Source: Marixanthomonas sp. SCSIO 43207
GTDB lineage: Bacteria; Bacteroidota; Bacteroidia; Flavobacteriales; Flavobacteriaceae
DNA length: 64,000 nt
Direction: 5' to 3'
Assembly: GCF_019904255.1 (NCBI RefSeq)
Contig: NZ_CP063203.1
Coordinates: 558,001-622,000 of the forward strand
Within the stretch, counting starts at the first letter, position 1. Each line of letters starts with the position of its first letter. Positions 10,240 to 17,339 of the stretch are shown here, piece after piece. The position numbers were made by a program, and so were the translations under genes. The notes under the pieces were generated by a model. It made no database searches and was not told the DNA's origin. It was given only the letters and a program-made list of their open reading frames with translations.

Positions 10240-11472
10240 CTACTCTTCAAATTCTTCTTTTAAAATATTTATAACGTGCTTAACCGTTTCTTCTTCTAGA
10301 TCTGTTCTTTTCATTAAATCTGAGATGTCATGCTCAAGAACGCTCTTTGCGGTATCTAGACCAATTTTCTGAAATTCTTCAATAATCCATTCTTCAATTT
10401 CATCTGAAAATTCACGTAATTCAACGTCTTCTTCTGCTCCTTCACGCAATACGTCTATTTCATAACCGGTTAATTGACCTGCCAACCTAATGTTGTGGCC
10501 TCCGCGACCTATTGCTTTTGAAACTTCTTCTGGACGTAGTAATACCTCAGCACGTTTGTTTTCTTCATCAATTTTGATTGATGTCACTTTTGCAGGACTC
10601 AATGCACGGGTGATGAACAAGTTAAGGTTGTTTGTGTAATTTATTACGTCAATGTTTTCATTACCTAATTCACGAACAATACCATGAATACGTGAACCTT
10701 TCATACCTACACAAGCACCTACAGGATCTATACGATCATCGTACGAATCTACGGCAACTTTTGCTTTTTCACCTGGTATTCTTACAACTTTTTGAACATT
10801 TATTAATCCATCAAATACTTCGGGGATTTCTTGTTCAAATAGTTTTTCTAAAAATATTGGGCTTGCGCGAGACATGATAATGGTAGGCTTGTTTCCTTTA
10901 AGCTCTACACTTTCAATAACCCCTCTTACATTATCTCCTTTTCGGAAGAAATCTGACGGGATTTGTTTGTCTTTTGGCAAAATTATTTCATTTCCTTCAT
11001 CATCAAGTAAAATTACAGCTCTGTGACGTATATGATGTACTTCTGCTGTGTAAATATCACCTTCTAGTTCTTTAAATTGCTTGTATATGTTTGTATTATC
11101 GTGTTCGTGTATTTTTGAAATTAAATTTTGACGCAATGCTAAAATAGAACGACGACCTAAATCTATTAATTTTACTTCTTCAGAAACATCTTCACCTATT
11201 TCAAAATCGGGTTCTATTTTTTGTGCTTCAGAAAGTGATATTTCTTCATTTTCATCTTCAACTTCTCCATCTGCAACTACAATTCGGTTACGCCAAATCT
11301 CTAAGTCTCCTTTATCGGGGTTAATAATTATATCAAAATTATCATCACTTCCGTATTTCTTCTTTAAGGCGTTTCTAAAAACGTCTTCCAGTATCGCCAT
11401 AAGCGTTACTCTGTCAATGAGTTTATCGTCTTTAAATTCTGAAAAAGAATCGATTAACGCTAAATTTTCCAT
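10240..11472 (-). CDS. nusA: Transcription termination/antitermination factor NusA
   Basis: NusA binds RNA polymerase and nascent RNA and modulates pausing, intrinsic termination and antitermination. The protein has 410 residues: an N-terminal polymerase-binding domain, an S1 domain (around 130-200) and two KH domains. The KH region includes DPVGACVGMKGSRI and, later, KAIGRGGHNIRLA. It lacks the C-terminal acidic repeats of the E. coli protein, which is usual outside Gammaproteobacteria. It lies 6 nt downstream of rimP. The hairpin in the operon leader would be a natural site for NusA feedback, but that is inference. Confidence 0.97.
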   Translation of the reverse strand: MENLALIDSFSEFKDDKLIDRVTLMAILEDVFRNALKKKYGSDDNFDIIINPDKGDLEIWRNRIVVADGEVEDENEEISLSEAQKIEPDFEIGEDVSEEVKLIDLGRRSILALRQNLISKIHEHDNTNIYKQFKELEGDIYTAEVHHIRHRAVILLDDEGNEIILPKDKQIPSDFFRKGDNVRGVIESVELKGNKPTIIMSRASPIFLEKLFEQEIPEVFDGLINVQKVVRIPGEKAKVAVDSYDDRIDPVGACVGMKGSRIHGIVRELGNENIDVINYTNNLNLFITRALSPAKVTSIKIDEENKRAEVLLRPEEVSKAIGRGGHNIRLAGQLTGYEIDVLREGAEEDVELREFSDEIEEWIIEEFQKIGLDTAKSVLEHDISDLMKRTDLEEETVKHVINILKEEFEE

Positions 11473-11478
11473 GTCATC

Positions 11479-11943
11479 TTAATTAAATGTTATCATAACT
11501 TTTGCTTCAACAATATTGTTATAAGGTACTACCGCTTCTTTTTTTACGGTATGTTTTCCTTTTCCTACAGGTTTAGGCTCACGAGTTTTCCAGTTTAAGG
11601 TAACTTCATTATCTGTGGCTTGGGTCAATTCACCTTCAATAGACTCTCCCTCTTCTGTTTTTACCTGTAATTTTCTGCCAATATTCTTTTTATACTGGCG
11701 AGCAACTTGTAAAGGTTGTGAAACGCCTGCAGACATAACCTCTAAAGAAAAATCTTCTTCTTCTCTGTCTAGGTTGTGCTCAATGGCACGACTTATTTGT
11801 ATACAATCATTTACAGAAACTCCCGTATCACCATCAATTGTAATACGTATTTGATTGGCGTCTGTGATAGTAAAGTCAATTAAAAACAACGAAGGGTTGT
11901 CTTCAAGGGCTTTGTCTAGTAATTGTAAAACTTTTTCTCGCAT
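11479..11943 (-). CDS. rimP: Ribosome maturation factor RimP
   Basis: RimP is needed for maturation of the 30S subunit. At 154 residues it has the usual family length, with an N-terminal alpha/beta domain containing SLEVMSAGVSQPL (the conserved L-x-V-S-S-P-G-like segment). A C-terminal SH3-like domain follows. It is the first gene of the conserved rimP-nusA-infB operon. Only about 14 nt separate its ATG from the U-tract of a strong hairpin, so expression of the whole operon depends on readthrough of that hairpin if transcription starts at the predicted upstream promoter. Confidence 0.95.
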   Translation of the reverse strand: MREKVLQLLDKALEDNPSLFLIDFTITDANQIRITIDGDTGVSVNDCIQISRAIEHNLDREEEDFSLEVMSAGVSQPLQVARQYKKNIGRKLQVKTEEGESIEGELTQATDNEVTLNWKTREPKPVGKGKHTVKKEAVVPYNNIVEAKVMITFN

Positions 11944-11956
11944 AAATTTAAGCTAT

Positions 11957-11982
11957 AAAAAGAGGGGACTTTTTGTCCCCTC
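11957..11982 (-). terminator. Leader terminator hairpin (candidate attenuator) upstream of rimP-nusA-infB
   Basis: On the minus strand, GAGGGGAC (11982-11975), a 5-nt A loop and GTCCCCTC (11969-11962) form an 8-bp GC-rich stem followed at once by five T (11961-11957). That is a textbook intrinsic terminator, and it points into rimP. No minus-strand gene lies between it and the divergent uspA start, so it sits in the operon's own leader. Attenuation, perhaps relieved by or responsive to NusA, is inferred. Confidence 0.75.
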
Positions 11983-12007
11983 AGCTAGTTGCTTATCTAA
12001 TTCGCTG

Positions 12008-12037
12008 CAAATATACTACAAATTTTAATATTATAAA
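12008..12037 (-). promoter_or_regulatory. Putative promoter of rimP-nusA-infB
   Basis: A TATATTTG -7 box on the minus strand (12015-12008) fits TAnnTTTG. TTT at the 19-nt position (12037-12035) is one mismatch from TTG. Transcription from here would enter the leader hairpin after roughly 20 nt. Confidence 0.5.
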
Positions 12038-12103
12038 AATGAGCGGCTACCATTTTATTTTTGTACCTTAATGCTACAAAACATAACATAAAAAATTTCA
12101 TTT

Positions 12104-12925
12104 ATGAAACGTATTTTAGTTCCTACAGATTTTTCTACACAAGCTGAAAACGCTCTTAAAGTTGCTGTGCAAATTGCAGAAAAGCACGATAGTGAAATTT
12201 ATTTATTCCATACGGTAGAATTACCCAGCCATCTCACCAGAGCGACCAACACTGGGGCTCTACCTGAATCAATTTATTTTATAAAATTAACCGAAAAACG
12301 TTTTGCAGATATTCTAGAACGACCTTATCTAGAAAATGTAACTATAAACCAAACAATTGGTCACGGTGAGATCTATGAAGATATTCTCAATGCAGTAAAA
12401 GACAAAAACATAGATTTAATTGTAATGGGCTCTCACGGAGCGAGTGGTTTTAAAGAAATGTTTATAGGAAGTAATACCGAAAAGGTAGTACGCACCTCAA
12501 ACATACCTGTTTTGGTTATTAAAAATGAACATGAAAACTTTGAGGTAACCGATTTTGTTTTTGCTACAGATTTTTCTGAAGAGTGCCGAGAACCCTACAC
12601 AAAAGCACAGTCTTTTGCCAAAACATTGGGCGCCAAAATGCATTTATTGTACATCAACACCCCAAGCGGCTTTAAAACAACTACCGAAGCGCACGAGATT
12701 ATGAATAACTTTATAAAAGGCATGGGCGCTGAAAACTATACATTGAATGTGTTTAACGACACATCTGTAGAAAAAGGTATTTTAAATTTTGCCAAGCAAA
12801 ACAATATGCAGCTTATAGGAATGAGCACCCACGGAAGAAAAGGATTGGCTCACTTTTTTAACGGAAGTATAAGTGAAGATCTTGTAAACCACGCCAAGAT
12901 GCCAGTTATAACGTTCAAAATTTAA
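12104..12925 (+). CDS. Universal stress protein with two Usp domains
   Basis: A cytoplasmic 273-residue protein made of two UspA-like domains (about 1-140 and 145-273). The first begins MKRILVPTDFS and carries an ATP-binding style loop GSHGASGFKEMFIGS. The second has FVFATDFSEE and GMSTHGRKGLAHFFNGS. Such tandem Usp proteins typically bind ATP and accumulate under stress or growth arrest; the exact role is not predictable. A TATTTTTG box (12056-12063) lies upstream. It shares one base with the following lipoprotein gene, so the two are probably co-transcribed. Confidence 0.92.
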   Translation: MKRILVPTDFSTQAENALKVAVQIAEKHDSEIYLFHTVELPSHLTRATNTGALPESIYFIKLTEKRFADILERPYLENVTINQTIGHGEIYEDILNAVKDKNIDLIVMGSHGASGFKEMFIGSNTEKVVRTSNIPVLVIKNEHENFEVTDFVFATDFSEECREPYTKAQSFAKTLGAKMHLLYINTPSGFKTTTEAHEIMNNFIKGMGAENYTLNVFNDTSVEKGILNFAKQNNMQLIGMSTHGRKGLAHFFNGSISEDLVNHAKMPVITFKI

Positions 12926-13512
12926 TGAAGCACCTTATTCTCTTTTTGGTTTTATTTTCTATTATAAGCTGTGGCAGCCCTGCAAAAAAGCAACAAAACA
13001 TTATTGACACAGATACTCCTGATAGTAAAAAACTTAAAACTGAAAAACCTCTTATACCCAAAGGTGCTATTTCTGGAAAATTTAATGGCGATAATGGCGC
13101 TTTTTATAGCTATGTGAAAAACGTTGATTTAAATAAAGGGGTTACCACAATTGCTTTTGAAAATGATACCTTTCCAGAAATTTTTATTCCGAAAAGTTAT
13201 GGAGCTAGTCTTGACACCTTAAAGCTGAAAGGAATAAGCCAAGATATTCTCTTTGCAACTGTAAAATTGAAAGATACAAACTTCAATAAATATTTTCTGT
13301 ACAGATTAAAAAACAATCAATGGAAACCTGTAGTCAATGGTTTTGCAATTCATAAAAGCCATAGACCAGACACGTTGAGGCCCATCCGTATAGATCCTCA
13401 AGACTCTACAAAAGTGATTCGCTATTATTCGGTTTTTGACTTAGATTCCTCTTCAGAATCTAGTTATATGTGGAAGTTACTTCAAGAAACTATTCCTATA
13501 GAAAACAATTAA
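12925..13512 (+). CDS. Small lipoprotein of unknown function
   Basis: A predicted lipoprotein of 195 residues. The N-terminus MKHLILFLVLFSIISC ends in a lipobox with the acylated cysteine at residue 16. The mature part is polar and beta-rich with no domain I recognise. Its start codon overlaps the uspA stop (TAATG). Its 3' end overlaps the convergent ligase gene by 4 nt. Function cannot be inferred beyond a likely envelope location. Confidence 0.75.
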   Translation: MKHLILFLVLFSIISCGSPAKKQQNIIDTDTPDSKKLKTEKPLIPKGAISGKFNGDNGAFYSYVKNVDLNKGVTTIAFENDTFPEIFIPKSYGASLDTLKLKGISQDILFATVKLKDTNFNKYFLYRLKNNQWKPVVNGFAIHKSHRPDTLRPIRIDPQDSTKVIRYYSVFDLDSSSESSYMWKLLQETIPIENN

Positions 13513-14804
13513 TATCTAGTATCTATAATAATTTGTGGTTTCCTTTCGGTTTTACTTTTTCGTAATTTTTCAATGGTTTGAACTGTATCAAACACAATGG
13601 TAGGTGTTACGCGTAGTTTTGCTCTAAAATGATCTTTAATTGCTCCTATTAATTCTTTTGAAGGCGTTTCTGAAGCTATTTTTAAAACAATCTCATCGGT
13701 CCCCAAATCATTTGTAGAAATCTGGACCACAAATGTTTCTACCTCATCAAAATGTTGCAACACATTTAACATAGCCGGCGGATACAGAGTTGTTCCTTTG
13801 TATTTAATCATTTGCTTTTTCCTTCCTATTACAGGTCCTAAGCGATTGGTGTTTCTTCCGCAGGGACAAGCTTTTGTATGCATCTGCACCATATCGCCAG
13901 TTTTAAAACGTATTAACGGCATACCTTCAACACCTAGTGTGGTAATGGTCAACTCTCCTACCTCTCCTTCGGCAACTTGATTATCATTCTCATCTAGAAC
14001 TTCAGTTATGATTAATTCTGGATGTTGATGCCCTCCACGTTGTTCTTGGCACTCATTAAATGCGGTACTCATTTCGGTAGAGGCGTAGGTTGAAAAAAGC
14101 TCAATATTCCATTTTGACTGAATTTTTTCAGCAAGTATGTTTTTTGAAAAATCTTGGTCACGTATAGGCTCGCCTATACAAATAGCTGCTTTTACAGATG
14201 TTTCGTTTAAATTAATAGTATGAGTTTCGGCATATCGTATTAATTTCAATAAGAAAGAAGGAACTGTAATGAGGTAAGTAGGGTTAAACTTTAAAATAGA
14301 ATCCCATTGCAACTCGGGAACTCCTGATCCTACACGTATAATTCCGGCACCTAGCTTGCGTGCTCCCAAAAAATAAGCCATTCCGGCCATAAACCGGCGA
14401 TCAATGGTGGTCATTAATTGAATAGTATCTTCTTGGGTAACACCAGAACAAGCCATTGAAATTGCTTCGTTATACGCAAGCCTATCTAAGTCTGCATTTG
14501 TTAAACCAACCACCACCGGATCTCCTAACGTTCCCGAAGTAGTTACATAATCAATTATTTGTTGTTTTGTAACACACAAAAAATCATCATTAAACTGCTG
14601 TAACTCATCTTTACCGGTGGTAGGAATTTGTTGCAACTCCTCTAGTGTTGTAATTGCATTGGCATTAATCGCGTTTTCTTTAAACAGCCTTTGATAATAT
14701 GGAGAGTTTTGCTCAACATATCGTAAGGTTTTTTGCAGTTCTCTTTCCTGAAATTGTTTTATTTCTTGTGGAGATGCTTTTTCTATTTCAGGAAATGATA
14801 TCAT
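13509..14804 (-). CDS. AMP-forming acyl ligase, PaaK-like; likely aryl (coumarate) activating enzyme of the polyene cluster
   Basis: This belongs to the phenylacetate-CoA ligase/F390-synthetase-like branch of AMP-forming adenylating enzymes (431 residues). Visible motifs are the phosphate-binding loop TTSGTLGDPVVV, the YASTEMS segment, and RFKTGDMVQM followed by the zinc-like CPCGRN segment. It is the last gene of the 17-gene operon, with a 4-nt overlap with the preceding gene. Given the tyrosine ammonia-lyase at the other end, the simplest role is activation of 4-coumarate for loading onto CoA or the ACP. The substrate is inferred, not read from the sequence. Confidence 0.8.
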   Translation of the reverse strand: MISFPEIEKASPQEIKQFQERELQKTLRYVEQNSPYYQRLFKENAINANAITTLEELQQIPTTGKDELQQFNDDFLCVTKQQIIDYVTTSGTLGDPVVVGLTNADLDRLAYNEAISMACSGVTQEDTIQLMTTIDRRFMAGMAYFLGARKLGAGIIRVGSGVPELQWDSILKFNPTYLITVPSFLLKLIRYAETHTINLNETSVKAAICIGEPIRDQDFSKNILAEKIQSKWNIELFSTYASTEMSTAFNECQEQRGGHQHPELIITEVLDENDNQVAEGEVGELTITTLGVEGMPLIRFKTGDMVQMHTKACPCGRNTNRLGPVIGRKKQMIKYKGTTLYPPAMLNVLQHFDEVETFVVQISTNDLGTDEIVLKIASETPSKELIGAIKDHFRAKLRVTPTIVFDTVQTIEKLRKSKTERKPQIIIDTRY

Positions 14805-16468
14805 AGTTTTCGTTTCGTTTTTCGTATTAATTGGTCAAGGTTTTCTTCATCGGGAACCGTTGTAATTACCTTTTTTTTAGCATTCTGAAAAGCTGTCAAT
14901 GCTTGTTTAAACTTTTTTTGTTGGTAATAATATTTCCCTACCAAGAAATGGGCTTTCCAGTAATTTGGATTTTTAGTAATAAGTGCTTGTAGCTTTTTTT
15001 GGCTTACGGTTTGATTGTGTTCCATAAGTGATTCAACCTCGCGTTCCAAAATACGATAGGTTTCATAACTTTTATACTTTTTGGTGTGTAAAAATGGATC
15101 TTCTTCAATACTATTTTTTTCTTCTGAAATACTATTTCCTGAAAACACATGATTTTCATTAAATATTTCATTTAAATCATATGCTACAAAAGTTCCCAAT
15201 TGATAGGGGTTTGAAGACACCCAAACTTTCAAGTCTTTGGGTTGAAAAACAATACCGTGGTGTGCTAACAATTGATTTAAAGCTTTTTCATTTCCGAAGC
15301 CTAAGGGAGTGTTATTTAATCCATCTTTATTACGAAGTATTGCAACAGCTTCGGTTGGGTTTACTTTTTTTTCTTCGGTTAATAATTCATCCATTCTATC
15401 AAATCGATATTGAGAATGACTTTCTTTAATCCATTTTGCATTTTTTTTATCATCTGCAAATGTTTCGCTTTGAAAGTGATTTGAGCAAATTAATTGACTT
15501 GTATTCTCAACATCATACACTCCAAAATCATTGGGAGAAACTTCAATAATTGCGGCTTTTCCGTCTTTGGCACTTCCTATAAAAATAGCTTCGGAAACAA
15601 AAACCTCTCTTCTTTTTGCAATTTCAATCGCTTCTTCAATTGTAGAGGCGTATTGTAAAATTTCACGCGTAACCAATGATATTGGTGTTTTTGCAACCAA
15701 AGGTATTGAAGATTTTCCTGCATTGATTGTGACAGTTAACCCTTGATTATTCATCCCAGAAACTACACCTACCATTCCTCCCCAAGTGACAGACATAAAC
15801 TTATAACCAGTATCTGGATTTACAAAAGCGATGATTTTATCTTCTGCAAAAGCATCGCCCGCATAAAAGTCAAAATTACGTGCTATGAGCAAATTTCCGT
15901 CTTCAGATTTTTCATCCCAAACTGCAAACGAACTGCATCCTACTAGCATTAAATCTTTTAAAGCATGCCCAATATCGTGCGCTCCGTGCAAGTACAACGA
16001 CCGTAAATAAGGCGGCGCTATGTTGTTAAATTCATCTGAAGCATATTGCGACACACCATATATTTCAGTTTTATATTCTTCATCTATGTGTTTGTAAAGT
16101 TTACGATTGTACCATGATAAAAATTTCTGAAGAAACTTTTGTTTACCTTTTGATGGCACCAATTCTTCAACTTTTTTTAAAAAAACACGTTCTTGTTTTT
16201 GAAGCAACTCTTGGGTTAAGCTACCTGTGAGCAACCCTATTTCTAGCGGATCTCCTTCAACATATAATTCCCACTGTGCATATTTGTTTTTTATGAGAAA
16301 GCTATTACCTGCTACAAATGTTGAATCATTATATTTAATTCTTTCTGGAATTGTAGCGTTGTAAGAGCTAATATCTGGACGGTCTTCTAGTGATTTTTTT
16401 ACACCACAACCTGTAATCACCAATAAAAGTGATAAATATAGAATTAGCGACTGATTACGCATTTTCAT
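14801..16468 (-). CDS. Lipoprotein with C45/AAT-type Ntn-hydrolase domain and C-terminal TPR-like region
   Basis: A 555-residue predicted lipoprotein (lipobox LVITGC, C21). The central domain resembles the C45/acyl-CoA:6-aminopenicillanate acyltransferase family. The candidate nucleophile is C178 in LVGCSSFAVWD, followed by LLIARNFDFY and later GMNNQGLTVTINAG. In this family the nucleophile becomes N-terminal after cleavage; whether that happens here is unknown. The C-terminal 90 residues look like TPR helices (WKAHFLVGKYYYQQKKF). It overlaps its operon neighbours by 14 and 4 nt. An acyl-transfer or amide/ester hydrolysis step on the polyene in the envelope is plausible, but the substrate is unknown. 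Confidence 0.75.
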   Translation of the reverse strand: MKMRNQSLILYLSLLLVITGCGVKKSLEDRPDISSYNATIPERIKYNDSTFVAGNSFLIKNKYAQWELYVEGDPLEIGLLTGSLTQELLQKQERVFLKKVEELVPSKGKQKFLQKFLSWYNRKLYKHIDEEYKTEIYGVSQYASDEFNNIAPPYLRSLYLHGAHDIGHALKDLMLVGCSSFAVWDEKSEDGNLLIARNFDFYAGDAFAEDKIIAFVNPDTGYKFMSVTWGGMVGVVSGMNNQGLTVTINAGKSSIPLVAKTPISLVTREILQYASTIEEAIEIAKRREVFVSEAIFIGSAKDGKAAIIEVSPNDFGVYDVENTSQLICSNHFQSETFADDKKNAKWIKESHSQYRFDRMDELLTEEKKVNPTEAVAILRNKDGLNNTPLGFGNEKALNQLLAHHGIVFQPKDLKVWVSSNPYQLGTFVAYDLNEIFNENHVFSGNSISEEKNSIEEDPFLHTKKYKSYETYRILEREVESLMEHNQTVSQKKLQALITKNPNYWKAHFLVGKYYYQQKKFKQALTAFQNAKKKVITTVPDEENLDQLIRKTKRKL

Positions 16469-17339
16469 TGCGTTTTTTATATCGTTTATTTATGCGATTT
16501 ATCATACTACTTTCTTTATAATCTACCCACTTGCTTCCGGCAATGTACCGCATGATATTTTCAAAATTGCGCATAAATAACAAATTGGAAAGTAGTTTTC
16601 CTAGTTTTTTTACTTTTCGAGGGAAGGCCCGCAAGGTAATTGAAAACCCAGCATCTTGATACGATACATAATGCCAATAGCCACTAGGCATATACAAAGC
16701 GTCACCATGTTTCATCTCTACAGAAATTCCTCTTAAATCTTGTAATGCAGGATATTTTGAAAAATCTGGATTGTCTAAATCTATTGCTTCAACATTATGA
16801 ACGGTAAACGGAACTTTATATAAATATCTGGCTTGGTCGGGTTCAAAAAGCAATATTTTTTTTGTTCCGTGGAAATGAACGTGGAGTAAATCTGCCAGGT
16901 CCATATCATAGTGAGCCAATACCTTTGAGCCTTTTCCACCAAAAAACATAACAGGTAATTTTTTAAAGAAAGGTAATCCAATATCGGGATAGTCAAAATC
17001 CTTGGTTAATTGTGGCATTTTTTGAAGCACATTATAAAAAAACATACGCAAATCTGTTGGGCCAGATTTAAGTAATTCTATATAATCATAAAGCTTCATC
17101 TTTTTTGCGGGTACAACCGATTTTTTATGACCTTTGGTAGGTTTGTTATTATATAAAGGAACTATTTGATCTCCCGCCAAGTGTTGAATATACTCTAAGT
17201 TCCACTTTTCATACGCAGGCCATTGTTTTGCAAACCCTTTAATTAACACCGGACGTTGTGGCTTGTAATAATTGGCTACAAAAGTTTCTTTGGTAATAGA
17301 TTCTACACTTATAATTGTAGTGGTTTTAATTGTTCCCAT
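16455..17339 (-). CDS. Cupin-like (JmjC-type) Fe(II)/2-oxoglutarate dioxygenase candidate
   Basis: A 294-residue protein of the cupin_8/JmjC-like family. The iron-binding triad is readable: HYD (H143, D145) and a distal histidine H223 in PSGYWHYV. RPVLIKGFAKQWPAYEKW in the N-terminal part is typical of JmjC-like hydroxylases. Many members hydroxylate protein side chains and a few act on small molecules. It sits inside the polyene operon, overlapping its neighbours by 14 nt each, so a tailoring hydroxylation is the simplest hypothesis. Its target is unknown. Confidence 0.8.
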   Translation of the reverse strand: MGTIKTTTIISVESITKETFVANYYKPQRPVLIKGFAKQWPAYEKWNLEYIQHLAGDQIVPLYNNKPTKGHKKSVVPAKKMKLYDYIELLKSGPTDLRMFFYNVLQKMPQLTKDFDYPDIGLPFFKKLPVMFFGGKGSKVLAHYDMDLADLLHVHFHGTKKILLFEPDQARYLYKVPFTVHNVEAIDLDNPDFSKYPALQDLRGISVEMKHGDALYMPSGYWHYVSYQDAGFSITLRAFPRKVKKLGKLLSNLLFMRNFENIMRYIAGSKWVDYKESSMINRINKRYKKRNENA

